Assembly: GCF_011378855.1 (NCBI RefSeq)
Contig: NZ_WTLB01000018.1
Location: 1-64,000 of the forward strand
Source: Pseudoalteromonas sp. Z1A8
GTDB lineage: Bacteria > Pseudomonadota > Gammaproteobacteria > Enterobacterales > Alteromonadaceae
DNA length: 64,000 nt
Direction of reading: 5' to 3'
Part shown: positions 26,951 through 35,542 of the stretch, in pieces
How positions within the stretch are numbered: the stretch's first letter is position 1
Layout: each line of letters starts with the position of its first letter
Notes under the pieces: model-generated
The model's input: the letters and a program-made list of their open reading frames with translations, nothing else
Told to the model about the DNA's origin: nothing
The model's database searches: none
Program-made: the position numbers and the translations under genes

Positions 26951-27535
26951 CTATTTTTGCTTTTTTAAGAGCTCTATAGCCAGTGGTATGGCAAGTAGAG
27001 TTCCACCAATAACGCCAATTAAATGTGCATCAATGGCCACTGTGGAGTTAATAAGCTTTCCTATATCGGCATTTGGGCCGCTAAATTGCTCAAACGCTAT
27101 TTTAATCCATACGCCTATAAATAATAAATAACCCGATTTAAGCCCTACAGTTATATCTTTAACTGCCCCCCAAATAATTACGCCATGAAGTAAAGCACTT
27201 AACCCAGTGTAAATATGTATGCTTGGGCAAAACCAATACACACCGAGTCCACACCATAATGCCAGCAAGCATATATTAAACGCATAACGAGTAGGGGATG
27301 TATATTCACCATGCAAAAGCCATATTAATAAAACACCACTGGCATTTAATCCCAAATGAGCCCAATTAGCATGAACAAATTGGCTGGTGAAAATTCGCCA
27401 CAGGTCACCTTCATCAATTAAGCTTCGGTTAAATTCAAGTAAATTATTTAAATCAAATGCAGCAAAAATGGTACTAAAAAGCAGCAAAATTATAGGCGGT
27501 AATATATAACGAGGTTGAATAGGTAAATTAAGCAT
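26951..27535 (-). CDS. rrtA: Rhombosortase (intramembrane serine protease)
   Basis: Rhomboid-family membrane protease of 194 residues that removes GlyGly-CTERM tails from exported proteins. About six helices. H-x-N-W-A-H-L-G-L-N-A-S near residue 57 is the rhomboid oxyanion/His-Asn region. The catalytic Ser is in Y-T-G-L-S-A-L-L-H-G near residue 112, and the catalytic His in A-I-D-A-H-L-I-G near residue 171. These are the rhombosortase rather than housekeeping rhomboid versions. None of the full-length exported proteins in this window ends in a GlyGly-CTERM tail, so its clients lie elsewhere. It is monocistronic. Confidence 0.85.
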   Translation of the reverse strand: MLNLPIQPRYILPPIILLLFSTIFAAFDLNNLLEFNRSLIDEGDLWRIFTSQFVHANWAHLGLNASGVLLIWLLHGEYTSPTRYAFNICLLALWCGLGVYWFCPSIHIYTGLSALLHGVIIWGAVKDITVGLKSGYLLFIGVWIKIAFEQFSGPNADIGKLINSTVAIDAHLIGVIGGTLLAIPLAIELLKKQK

Positions 27536-27632
27536 TTTATTGTAATTTTTTAGTCAAAATTTTTGCATATTGTGCCCGTTTAACTTTAAGATGCCAAATA
27601 CAACTACGTAATTAAGTGTTTTTAGTATTTTT

Positions 27633-29408
27633 ATGCATTTTAAACTTAACTCATTATTTGCCATTGGACTGTGCGCAGTAACGCTGCCTTCTATTGCACA
27701 ACCAACTCAAATCGAAACTCGCGAACCTGAAGCCGCAACTGGATTAATCCATAAACAAGTGGTGCAAGGGAATAAGTACATGGTTGCTGCGGCAAACCCA
27801 TATGCTTCAAAAGCCGGTCAACAAATTTTAGCCCAAGGCGGCAGTGCCGTAGATGCAGCTATTGCTACTCAACTTGTACTGACTTTAGTTGAGCCGCAGT
27901 CGTCAGGTATTGGCGGTGGTACATTTATGATGTACTACAACAAAGCAAACAATAAGCTTACTAGCTTTGATGGCCGTGAAACAGCTCCTGCAAATGCAGA
28001 TGAAACCTTGTTTTTAGATAAGCACGGTAAAGCCGTTAAATGGATTGAAGCAGTAGTAGGCGGACGCTCTGTTGGTGTACCTGGTATTTTACATGCATTT
28101 GCAAGCGCCCATAAGCAATACGGTACATTGCCGTGGGAAGAGCTTTTTAAACCGGCTATTGAGCTTGCAGAGCAAGGCTTTGTAATTTCGCCGCGTTTAC
28201 ATGGCTTATTAGCACGCCAGTTAAACCCAGGCGTGTTGAGTATGCCTATTATTAATGAATATTTTTACCCAAATGGTAAATTAATTGAAGCAGGTAGTGT
28301 TAAAAAGAATCAGCCACTTGCTGACTTATACAAAGACATTGCAAAGCAAGGCATTGATGCGTTTTACAAAGGCGAAAACGCTAAGCAAATGGTTAACGCC
28401 GTACAGCACTCTAAAATTGCTCCTGGTAAGTTGAGCGTACAAGACTTAGGGGATTACAAAAGCAAAGAGCGCGACGCTGTGTGTATACAATACCGAGCGT
28501 ACAACGTATGTTCAATGGCACCACCTAGTAGTGGTGGTGTAGCGGTGCTACAAATGCTTGGTCTACTTGAGCATAAAGACATGAGTGCACTTAAGCCAAA
28601 TGGCGAAAAAGCGATTCATTACTTTAGCCAAGCATCGCGTATTGCATTTGCCGACCGCGATATGTACATGGGCGATCCTGATTTCACCCAAGTACCAACA
28701 AAAGAGCTTTTAAACAAAGATTACATTGCCTCGCGCGCTAAATTAATTACCGAAACAGACCAACCAGCCGTTGCAGGTAACCCTGTAGGTTACTTAAGCT
28801 ACGCAATGGATGACTCATACGAGTTACCGTCTACCTCGCACGTATCTATTGTCGATAGTAAAGGTAATGCCGTGTCGATGACCAGTTCAATTGAAATGGC
28901 GTTTGGCTCTACGGTTATGGTTAATGGCTTTATTTTAAATAACCAACTAACTGACTTTTCGTTATCGCCACGTAAAAACGGCAAGCTTGTAGCAAACCGT
29001 GTAGAGGCTGGTAAACGCCCGCGTAGCTCTATGTCACCGGTAATGGTATTTAATAAAGATGGCAGCTTACGTTTAATTGTAGGCTCACCTGGCGGTAGCC
29101 GTATCATCGATTACGTTGCACAGGTTGTAGTGGGTGTTATTGACTGGAATTTATCAGCGCAAGACGCCATTAACTTACCGCGTACAACAAATCGTAACGA
29201 TTACACCAGCCTTGAAAAAGGCACCGCCATTGAAGCCATTGCACCCGCGCTTACTAAACGCGGCCACAATGTACGTATTATTGACTTAAACTCGGGTTTA
29301 CACGCAGTTGAAGTTAAAAATAATACCCTATATGGTGGCGCTGATCCGCGCCGTGAAGGTGTTGCGTTATCTGATTTAACTGATAATAACGCCACTATCA
29401 AATTTTAA
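27633..29408 (+). CDS. ggt: Gamma-glutamyltransferase, periplasmic
   Basis: Cleaves glutathione and transfers the gamma-glutamyl group in the periplasm. It has 591 residues: a signal peptide (about 1-22), a large subunit with the conserved A-N-P-x-A-S-K-A-G-Q start and E-P-Q-S-S-G-I-G-G-G, then the autocleavage and catalytic Thr401 in P-S-T-S-H-V-S-I-V-D. The small subunit carries G-S-P-G-G-S-R-I-I near residue 490. The length is usual for the family. No good ribosome site is seen before the ATG. It is probably monocistronic with a hairpin downstream at 29426. Confidence 0.95.
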   Translation: MHFKLNSLFAIGLCAVTLPSIAQPTQIETREPEAATGLIHKQVVQGNKYMVAAANPYASKAGQQILAQGGSAVDAAIATQLVLTLVEPQSSGIGGGTFMMYYNKANNKLTSFDGRETAPANADETLFLDKHGKAVKWIEAVVGGRSVGVPGILHAFASAHKQYGTLPWEELFKPAIELAEQGFVISPRLHGLLARQLNPGVLSMPIINEYFYPNGKLIEAGSVKKNQPLADLYKDIAKQGIDAFYKGENAKQMVNAVQHSKIAPGKLSVQDLGDYKSKERDAVCIQYRAYNVCSMAPPSSGGVAVLQMLGLLEHKDMSALKPNGEKAIHYFSQASRIAFADRDMYMGDPDFTQVPTKELLNKDYIASRAKLITETDQPAVAGNPVGYLSYAMDDSYELPSTSHVSIVDSKGNAVSMTSSIEMAFGSTVMVNGFILNNQLTDFSLSPRKNGKLVANRVEAGKRPRSSMSPVMVFNKDGSLRLIVGSPGGSRIIDYVAQVVVGVIDWNLSAQDAINLPRTTNRNDYTSLEKGTAIEAIAPALTKRGHNVRIIDLNSGLHAVEVKNNTLYGGADPRREGVALSDLTDNNATIKF

Positions 29409-29425
29409 ATTATGTATAATATGCT

Positions 29426-29445
29426 TGCGGGCAGTGAAGCCCGCA
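29426..29445 (+). terminator. Hairpin after ggt
   Basis: A GC-rich stem TGCGGGC/GCCCGCA with a 6-base loop lies 17 bp after the ggt stop and is followed by TGTGTTTTCTC. The T run is imperfect, so the terminator is moderate. Confidence 0.6.
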
Positions 29446-29550
29446 TGTGTTTTCTCTCAATGGTCTGACAAGCTTAATTGTCGTTGCAATTAAACCTTTA
29501 ATACTGATAATGACAGATCATAACTTAAGACTCCGTTAAAGCCTGGAAAT

Positions 29551-31245
29551 ATGACAACTAATACTGATCCTAACTACTTATATATTCATCATTCTGGCCC
29601 TGGCCTAATTGAAACACCGCTATTAAATAAGGGCAGTGCCTTTAGTAAAAAAGAACGCGAAAATTTCAATCTTGCTGGTTTACTTCCTCCTCGCTTTGAA
29701 ACAATTGAAGAGCAAGTAGAGCGTTGTTATCAGCAGTACTCTAGCTTTACCGACAATCTAAATAAGCATATTTACTTACGTGCGATTCAAGATAATAACG
29801 AAACACTTTACTACCGTTTAGTGCGTGACCATCTTGAAGAAATGATGCCAATCATTTACACGCCTACAGTAGGTGATGCCTGTGAAAAATTCTCAGACAT
29901 TTACCGCAGCGCACGTGGTTTATTTATTTCATATGAAGATCGCTACCAAATTGACGACATTTTACGTAATGCGACTAAAGGCAAAGTAAAAGTTATTGTT
30001 GTAACCGATGGCGAGCGTATTTTAGGCCTAGGCGATCAGGGTATTGGTGGCATGGGTATCCCAATTGGTAAACTGTCACTTTACACTGCATGTGGTGGCA
30101 TTAGCCCAGCATACACATTACCTGTAATGCTTGATGTGGGTACTAATAACGAAAAGCTTCTAAACGATCCTATGTACATGGGCGCACGCCATAAGCGTAT
30201 TGCTCAAGACGAATACGATGAGTTTTTAGATTTATTCATTAAAGCGGTTAAACGCCGCTGGCCAAATGTATTACTTCAGTTTGAAGATTTTGCACAGCCA
30301 AATGCAATGCCACTACTTAAGCGCTACCGCAATGAAATTTGTAGCTTTAATGATGACATTCAAGGTACTGCGGCTGTAGCAGTAGGGTCTTTACTTGCTG
30401 CGTGTCGTATTAAAAATTCAACCCTAAGCCAACAAAAAGTAGTATTTGTGGGCGCTGGCTCTGCTGGTTGTGGTATTGCAGAGCAAATCATTAGCCAAAT
30501 GGTTTTTGAAGGTATTAGTGAAGCACAGGCACGTAGCCAAGTATTTATGGTTGACCGTTTTGGTTTGCTTAGTGAAGGTATGGAAGGCTTACGCGATTTC
30601 CAACAAGCACTTGCACAACCGCAAGGCTCTTTAAGTGAGTGGACATACAGCGGTGAATACGCATCACTTCTTGATGTTATGCACTGTGCACAGCCAGACA
30701 TTTTAATTGGTGTTTCAGGCCAACCTGGTTTATTTAGCGAACAAGTAATTCGCGCTATGCACGCCGGTTGTGAACAGCCAATTATTTTCCCATTAAGTAA
30801 TCCATCTAAGCAGGTAGAAGCACATCCTGCTGATGTTATTAAATGGACAGACGGTAAGGCACTTGTTGCAACAGGTAGCCCCTTTGATCCGGTTGAATAC
30901 AACGGTGAAATTTTCCCAATCCCACAATGTAACAACAGTTATATTTTTCCAGGTATTGGTTTAGGGGTTATTGCCGCTAAGGCGACACGCATTACAGATG
31001 CTATGTTAAGTGTGTCTAGCGAAATGCTTGCTGAATCATCGCCGCGTGCTAACACAGGTAAAGGTAGTTTATTACCAGCACTAACTGAAATTGAAACGCT
31101 AAGTAAGCGTATTGCATTTGCCATTGCTAAAAAAGCAATCGAAGAGGGCGTTGCTCTTGAGATTACTGATGATGCGTTATGGGCAGCAATCGACAAAAAT
31201 TACTGGTTACCAAAATACCGTAACTATAAACGTTGCAGTGTTTAA
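29551..31245 (+). CDS. maeA: NAD-dependent malic enzyme
   Basis: Converts malate to pyruvate and CO2 with NAD+ reduction. It has 564 residues, the size of E. coli MaeA/SfcA. Motifs: P-I-I-Y-T-P-T-V-G near residue 105, [14 protein letters not shown] near 150, Q-F-E-D-F-A near 240, F-N-D-D-I-Q-G-T-A near 265, and the Rossmann [11 protein letters not shown] near 300. S-N-P-S-K-Q and G-S-P-F-D-P-V follow. It stands alone and is closed by a terminator. Confidence 0.95.
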   Translation: MTTNTDPNYLYIHHSGPGLIETPLLNKGSAFSKKERENFNLAGLLPPRFETIEEQVERCYQQYSSFTDNLNKHIYLRAIQDNNETLYYRLVRDHLEEMMPIIYTPTVGDACEKFSDIYRSARGLFISYEDRYQIDDILRNATKGKVKVIVVTDGERILGLGDQGIGGMGIPIGKLSLYTACGGISPAYTLPVMLDVGTNNEKLLNDPMYMGARHKRIAQDEYDEFLDLFIKAVKRRWPNVLLQFEDFAQPNAMPLLKRYRNEICSFNDDIQGTAAVAVGSLLAACRIKNSTLSQQKVVFVGAGSAGCGIAEQIISQMVFEGISEAQARSQVFMVDRFGLLSEGMEGLRDFQQALAQPQGSLSEWTYSGEYASLLDVMHCAQPDILIGVSGQPGLFSEQVIRAMHAGCEQPIIFPLSNPSKQVEAHPADVIKWTDGKALVATGSPFDPVEYNGEIFPIPQCNNSYIFPGIGLGVIAAKATRITDAMLSVSSEMLAESSPRANTGKGSLLPALTEIETLSKRIAFAIAKKAIEEGVALEITDDALWAAIDKNYWLPKYRNYKRCSV

Positions 31246-31302
31246 TAACGTTTATACGTAATTAAAATAAACAGTGTTGTAGGCACAGTTACAACGCTTA
31301 AC

Positions 31303-31329
31303 AAAAAACAGGTAATTGCCTGTTTTTTT
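31303..31329 (+). terminator. Terminator after maeA
   Basis: The stem AAAAAACAGG/CCTGTTTTTT with a 7-base loop lies about 60 bp after the stop. Confidence 0.85.
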
Positions 31330-31398
31330 GTGCTTGTTCATATTTAATTAACCACGTACGGTGTTTACTTGCTTTTACATAATTAAAGGATCGACTTA

Positions 31399-32124
31399 AT
31401 GAAAACACTGACTCTCGTTTTAGGTAGCGCACTGGCTTTAAATGTACTTAGTTTTGATGCACTTGCTGCTGCAACTCCCGATGCTCCTCATATTTATGTT
31501 AAAGGTGAAGCAACCCTTACAACTATGCCAGATTACGTGCAACTTAGCGTAGGTATTACTAAGGTTGATAAAGACTTAATTGCAGCTAAAAATAAAACCG
31601 ACTTAACCATCGCTAAAGCAATTAAGCTCGTAAAAGAAATTGGTGTTAAAGAGGGAGATATAAACGCCGGGCAAATCTCAATAAACCGTGATAGCCAATA
31701 TAACCGCACTACCGGTAATCAAGAATTTAAAGGGTTTAAGGTTTCTCGTACATTAACGGTAAAACTTAGCGATATAAATAAATACCCTGAGTTACTACAA
31801 AGCTTAGTTAACAACGGTATTAACGAAATTAATCAAACGCAATTTTTAGCAAGTAACTACAACGAGCTGCATAAAAAAGCACAAAAATTAGCAATTAAAG
31901 ACGCACGTGACGCAGCAAAAGAGTTTAGTGAAGATTATGGCGTTGATTTAAAAGGATTGTACAGCGCATCACTAAGTCCACTCAATGTGCAGTCGCAGCC
32001 TTATATGCGTGCAGAAAAAATAATAATGGCTGATAGCGCACCAAGTAACTATGTACCTGATGCCTACCATGCTGGAGAGATTAAAGTTACTGCCTCAAGC
32101 TATGCTGTGTATTACATAGACTAA
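31399..32124 (+). CDS. Periplasmic SIMPL-domain (DUF541) protein
   Basis: Exported protein of 241 residues with a signal peptide ending near residue 24 (D-A-L-A-A). The rest is a SIMPL/DUF541 domain: starts P-H-I-Y-V-K-G-E-A, contains F-K-G-F-K-V-S-R-T-L-T-V-K-L, then K-A-Q-K-L-A-I-K-D-A-R-D-A-A, and ends I-K-V-T-A-S-S-Y-A-V-Y. The family is linked to oxidative stress in some species but has no settled function. An AAGGA ribosome site lies before the ATG. It is convergent with the DUF2254 gene only 15 bp away, with no clear terminator between them. Confidence 0.85.
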   Translation: MKTLTLVLGSALALNVLSFDALAAATPDAPHIYVKGEATLTTMPDYVQLSVGITKVDKDLIAAKNKTDLTIAKAIKLVKEIGVKEGDINAGQISINRDSQYNRTTGNQEFKGFKVSRTLTVKLSDINKYPELLQSLVNNGINEINQTQFLASNYNELHKKAQKLAIKDARDAAKEFSEDYGVDLKGLYSASLSPLNVQSQPYMRAEKIIMADSAPSNYVPDAYHAGEIKVTASSYAVYYID

Positions 32125-32139
32125 AATTGTTAGATATCT

Positions 32140-33492
32140 TTACTTTTGGTGGTGCTCAAAACGTGCCACCAACTTCTCACCTTGCTCCTGGCTAATACGC
32201 GCAATAGAGTTGAGCATATTAGTCACTTCGCGTCTGTCGTATTCATTAGTTACATGCTCATTAATGTCATCAACAATCGCATTTAAATAATTAAATAAAC
32301 TGTTGCGTGCATCGGTATCTTTATGGGCAATAAACAAAATATTTTTAAATGCCTCAAGCACGTTTGTCATTACGTATGCATCGCCTTTGGCGTAATTACG
32401 AAGCGGTGTAAAATTATCGTGTAGCAACTCATCAAAGCTTGTTTCGTGCAGGTATAGTAATGGTCCTTTATCACTGTGCTTAAACGAGTAATTAATATCG
32501 TTAATTGAAAGTCGTTGAATAAGTAAAATGCTCAGCATATCAATTGATTTAACCGCAGTACCAGGATCGTTGATACCCGGGCTCATTGCTTTAACCGCAA
32601 TCTCTGATATTTGTGTTAATCCATAACGATAATGATCGCTAATGTACTCTTCTATATAAAAAATAAAGCAGTCGAGAATTTTATTTATCAGCTCTTCATC
32701 GTTTGCTATATCTTTATTACATTTTAAAAACGGATAGCCTTTAACTGTAAAATAGCCTTGGTTAACAGAGATATAAACCTTTATATCTTGCTCTGCCAAA
32801 ATGGCACACAGCTTATCGGTATGTACGCCTTTATAATATCCTTCTGTTTTACTGCTAACCGAATGCCACTTGGTAAAATCAGGGAAGTCTTCAACTGGGT
32901 TTTCTTGTTGCCTTTGGATAATTGTTTTAATTTCGTTTTTAGTTTGACTAAACAAGCCATTTAATACGTTATCAACCTGAATAGCACGTGAGATTGAATG
33001 TATAAAAAACACAAATAAACCTAATGAAATCAAGCCAAAAACAAGTGCAAACAACACACCAATGGAAGGAATAGCCGTACTGCCACCTTCAAGCTTATTA
33101 ATATTTATAAGCATAATTATTGAGTAAATTATACTGCCTAAATAAAAGCCCAAAACCATTTGGTGTGATTTACGCGTAATAAGCCCTGGCACTACGCGAG
33201 GCGATAAACTCGCACTGGCCGAATTTAAAACCACCATTACCATCGAAAAACTAAACACGGTAAGCGAAATAATACTGCCTGCTAAGGTGCTTAAAATAGT
33301 ACGCGCGTTTTCGGCGCTATCAACGAGTACAACCGATATAAACGATTTTAGTTGCTCAATAGGGGCTAAATATTCAACTGACATAGTAATAATGGCGAAT
33401 ACCAAAAAGCCCACTGAAAGCACTGAAGGGTAAAAGCCAATACTGTTAATCATTCCACGGTAACTATCGGCTACTTTGCGAGGTACAAACAT
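32140..33492 (-). CDS. DUF2254 family membrane protein
   Basis: Membrane protein of 450 residues of the DUF2254 family, role unknown. Four helices lie in the first 170 residues (about 20-40, 62-82, 105-125, 135-160). The hydrophilic remainder contains the family's most conserved stretch, Q-I-S-E-I-A-V-K-A-M-S-P-G-I-N-D-P-G-T-A near residue 295. The C-terminal part is a helical cytoplasmic domain. It is divergent from the MAPEG gene upstream and convergent with the SIMPL gene. Confidence 0.88.
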   Translation of the reverse strand: MFVPRKVADSYRGMINSIGFYPSVLSVGFLVFAIITMSVEYLAPIEQLKSFISVVLVDSAENARTILSTLAGSIISLTVFSFSMVMVVLNSASASLSPRVVPGLITRKSHQMVLGFYLGSIIYSIIMLININKLEGGSTAIPSIGVLFALVFGLISLGLFVFFIHSISRAIQVDNVLNGLFSQTKNEIKTIIQRQQENPVEDFPDFTKWHSVSSKTEGYYKGVHTDKLCAILAEQDIKVYISVNQGYFTVKGYPFLKCNKDIANDEELINKILDCFIFYIEEYISDHYRYGLTQISEIAVKAMSPGINDPGTAVKSIDMLSILLIQRLSINDINYSFKHSDKGPLLYLHETSFDELLHDNFTPLRNYAKGDAYVMTNVLEAFKNILFIAHKDTDARNSLFNYLNAIVDDINEHVTNEYDRREVTNMLNSIARISQEQGEKLVARFEHHQK

Positions 33493-33644
33493 AAAATCCT
33501 TTGTATTTTTCTACTTACTTAATACCTCTAGCTTAGCATAGGCATTTATTAAACTTCTGATAATGCTGCTCAAATTTATATGTTATTATCACGCCCACAA
33601 TAATAGAGCGCATATTTATGCGATAAAAATAACAGGACAACACT

Positions 33645-34016
33645 GTGATCATTTCAACTTATGCAGCACTACTTGCGTTTTACTATGTTTATTTAAGTTT
33701 TAACGTAATAAAATTACGCCAGGCACAAAAAGTATCATTGGGCGACAACGGTGAGCCAAGCCTTCAACGTGCAATACGCGCCCACGGTAACTTTATGGAG
33801 TACGTACCATTTGCTGTTATTTTACTTTTTTTAGTAGAGTATCAAGGCCTTGCTAGTCATTACTGTCACATACTAGGTGGGATGTTATTAATAGGACGTG
33901 TATTTCACAATTCAGGCATCGTAGAAAAAAACATGAGATTTCGCCAAATTGGTGCTGTATCAACATTTTTAGTCATTATTATTAGTGCATTTGTTATGCT
34001 TGTGACACGTGGTTAA
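33645..34016 (+). CDS. MAPEG family membrane protein (YecN-like)
   Basis: Four-helix integral membrane protein of 123 residues. Features of the MAPEG group include R-x-x-x-x-V-S-L-G-D-N-G after helix 1, R-A-I-R-A-H-G-N-F-M-E-Y-V-P near residue 44, and the G-R-V-F-H-N-S-G helix-3 motif near 86. MAPEG proteins in animals are glutathione-dependent; bacterial YecN-like members have no proven reaction. The start is GTG, with AGGACA 7 bases upstream. The sulfotransferase-like gene follows after 14 bp and is probably cotranscribed. Confidence 0.85.
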   Translation: MIISTYAALLAFYYVYLSFNVIKLRQAQKVSLGDNGEPSLQRAIRAHGNFMEYVPFAVILLFLVEYQGLASHYCHILGGMLLIGRVFHNSGIVEKNMRFRQIGAVSTFLVIIISAFVMLVTRG

Positions 34017-34030
34017 TTAAAGAAAAGTTA

Positions 34031-34663
34031 ATGAGCAAAATATTTATAATAGGTTTACCGCGTACCGGCACAACCAGTGTGTGCCATGCATTTTTAGAAC
34101 TCGGCATTACAACAGCGCATACCGCCTATACCAATGCCTGTTTTGAAAATGCTAACGCGATTGCCGACACTCCCATATTTAACGATTTTAAAGCGCTTGA
34201 TATCCATTACCCAAATTCTAAATTTATTTACCTAGAACGCGAATTGAGTGCATGGCTGCCATCAATAAAGCAGCTCCTAACGCGTATGCACACTAATTTA
34301 ACGCGCGGCGACGGGGGCTTTAATATTCATATAAAACGCTGTTATTTAAATACGTTTAGTGAGCTTTCGCTTAATAATATTAATGACGATAGTTACTTAG
34401 CAGATTGTTATAAAAAGCATTTTAATGACGCTCAAACGTACTTTAATAACCGTGAACATGACTTTTTATCTATTGATATAGCAAAGCCTGATAGTTACAA
34501 AAAGCTGTGCGATTTTTTAGCGTTAAAAAGTGACAAAGCTGATTTTGAAAAAATGAATATGGGCGGTAAAGTCACCGCATGGAACGATATTAAACACCCG
34601 TTAAAAGTTGAATCTACGGCTAAAGGGCGCATAGATAAATTACTGCCTTACAAGATTTTTTAA
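34031..34663 (+). CDS. Sulfotransferase-like P-loop protein
   Basis: Protein of 210 residues with an N-terminal PAPS-binding-type loop G-L-P-R-T-G-T-T-S near residues 7-15. A second family feature is the strand F-I-Y-L-E-R-E near residue 72, in place of the usual Y-x-x-R. The C-terminal third contains D-F-L-S-I-D-I, typical of the family's ending. It is shorter than most cytosolic sulfotransferases. Substrate unknown; surface polysaccharide or small-molecule sulfation are possible. It probably forms a two-gene unit with the MAPEG gene. Confidence 0.75.
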   Translation: MSKIFIIGLPRTGTTSVCHAFLELGITTAHTAYTNACFENANAIADTPIFNDFKALDIHYPNSKFIYLERELSAWLPSIKQLLTRMHTNLTRGDGGFNIHIKRCYLNTFSELSLNNINDDSYLADCYKKHFNDAQTYFNNREHDFLSIDIAKPDSYKKLCDFLALKSDKADFEKMNMGGKVTAWNDIKHPLKVESTAKGRIDKLLPYKIF

Positions 34664-34710
34664 ATCAAATACGTTAAAATCCCCGCATTATTATTTAAGT
34701 TGTACAGAAC

Positions 34711-35283
34711 ATGTTTGAATTAAAATACCACACCCCATTTGAATGGACCGAAGTTGTCCTTGCTGACTTTAATACATTTTTACAAGATCATGCTGCTGCT
34801 GAAAAAAAAGCATCCGGTATGGCTATGTCTATGCTGTCGCATTACCCAGACAAACGTAAATTAGTAAAAGCCATGACCGACTTAGCACTAGAAGAACTAA
34901 TACATTTTAAACAAGTGCTTAAGTTACTTTTAGAACGCGATGTAAACCTAGGTGACGACAAAAAAGATCCATACATAAAACAAATTCGTGCACTATTTAG
35001 ACACGGACGCGATGGCTTTTTAATGGACCGATTACTGGTTGGCGGTGTAATTGAAGCACGCGGCCATGAACGCTTTTCTCTAGTTGCCCAAGCATTACCT
35101 GAAGGCAAAGAAAAAGACTTTTATGTTGCTATTGCTAAGTCAGAAGAAAAACATAAAAATCTATTTGTAGAACTCGCTTACGAATACTTTGAAAAAGAAG
35201 AAGTTGATGTTCGCCTAGAAGAGCTATTAATAGCTGAAGCGAAAATCTGTGAAAGCATTCCTTTTACTGCGGCATTGCATTAA
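34711..35283 (+). CDS. miaE: tRNA-(ms2io6A)-hydroxylase
   Basis: Di-iron oxygenase that hydroxylates the isopentenyl group of modified A37 in tRNA. It has 190 residues of mainly helical ferritin-like fold. Iron ligands come from E-E-L-I-H-F-K near residue 68, E-A-R-G-H-E-R near residue 115 and S-E-E-K-H-K near residue 148. The start (F-E-L-K-Y-H-T-P-x-E-W) and length agree with MiaE. The upstream gap is 47 bp; a hairpin follows at 35341. Confidence 0.92.
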   Translation: MFELKYHTPFEWTEVVLADFNTFLQDHAAAEKKASGMAMSMLSHYPDKRKLVKAMTDLALEELIHFKQVLKLLLERDVNLGDDKKDPYIKQIRALFRHGRDGFLMDRLLVGGVIEARGHERFSLVAQALPEGKEKDFYVAIAKSEEKHKNLFVELAYEYFEKEEVDVRLEELLIAEAKICESIPFTAALH

Positions 35284-35340
35284 TTAATACTAGTGCCTGT
35301 AGGCCTTTCAGGATTAACCTCGAAAGATAAACAGGCCCTA

Positions 35341-35368
35341 GCGCAGAGTGTATTTACACGCTCTGCGC
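35341..35368 (+). terminator. Hairpin between miaE and the pilus locus
   Basis: The 10-bp stem GCGCAGAGTG/CACGCTCTGC lacks a strong T run after it. It probably separates miaE transcription from the pilus locus. Confidence 0.55.
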
Positions 35369-35413
35369 ATAGTCATTTTAAGCTCACGCCTTTATTAATC
35401 CCTGTGTGAATCA

Positions 35414-35436
35414 TTGATTTGCAATTTGCGAATCAA
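35414..35436. promoter_or_regulatory. Palindromic activator-type site 1 (pilus unit 1)
   Basis: TTGATTTGC-N5-GCGAATCAA is a near-perfect palindrome (8 of 9 arm bases pair). It lies about 70 bp upstream of the sigma-54-like element at 35494 and has a matching perfect copy upstream of pilus unit 2 at 38356-38378. This position suits an enhancer-binding protein. The regulator is not identified. Confidence 0.7.
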
Positions 35437-35493
35437 AATAACAAAAACCACATTTAGAAACTTCAATCTACTGATAATAAACATAAAAACCCT

Positions 35494-35509
35494 TGGTCTC
35501 ATACTTGCT
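35494..35509 (+). promoter_or_regulatory. Sigma-54-type promoter, pilus unit 1
   Basis: TGGTCTC-N4-TTGCT keeps the invariant GG (-24) and GC (-12) exactly 10 bases apart. It lies about 35 bp before the secretin start. The match at the -24 side beyond TGG is partial. Confidence is raised by the equivalent element upstream of unit 2. Confidence 0.6.
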
Positions 35510-35542
35510 ACCTATACATTAAGCAAATTGAGGGAAAGGCTT

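Noticed and set aside
30360-30935. 191-residue minus-strand frame within maeA
   Set aside because: It is the shadow of a strongly conserved enzyme gene; its composition is unusual and no start signal is present.
35414-35542. Upstream ATG giving a longer secretin
   Set aside because: It lies in the regulatory palindrome and upstream of the sigma-54-like promoter; the signal peptide begins at 35543.
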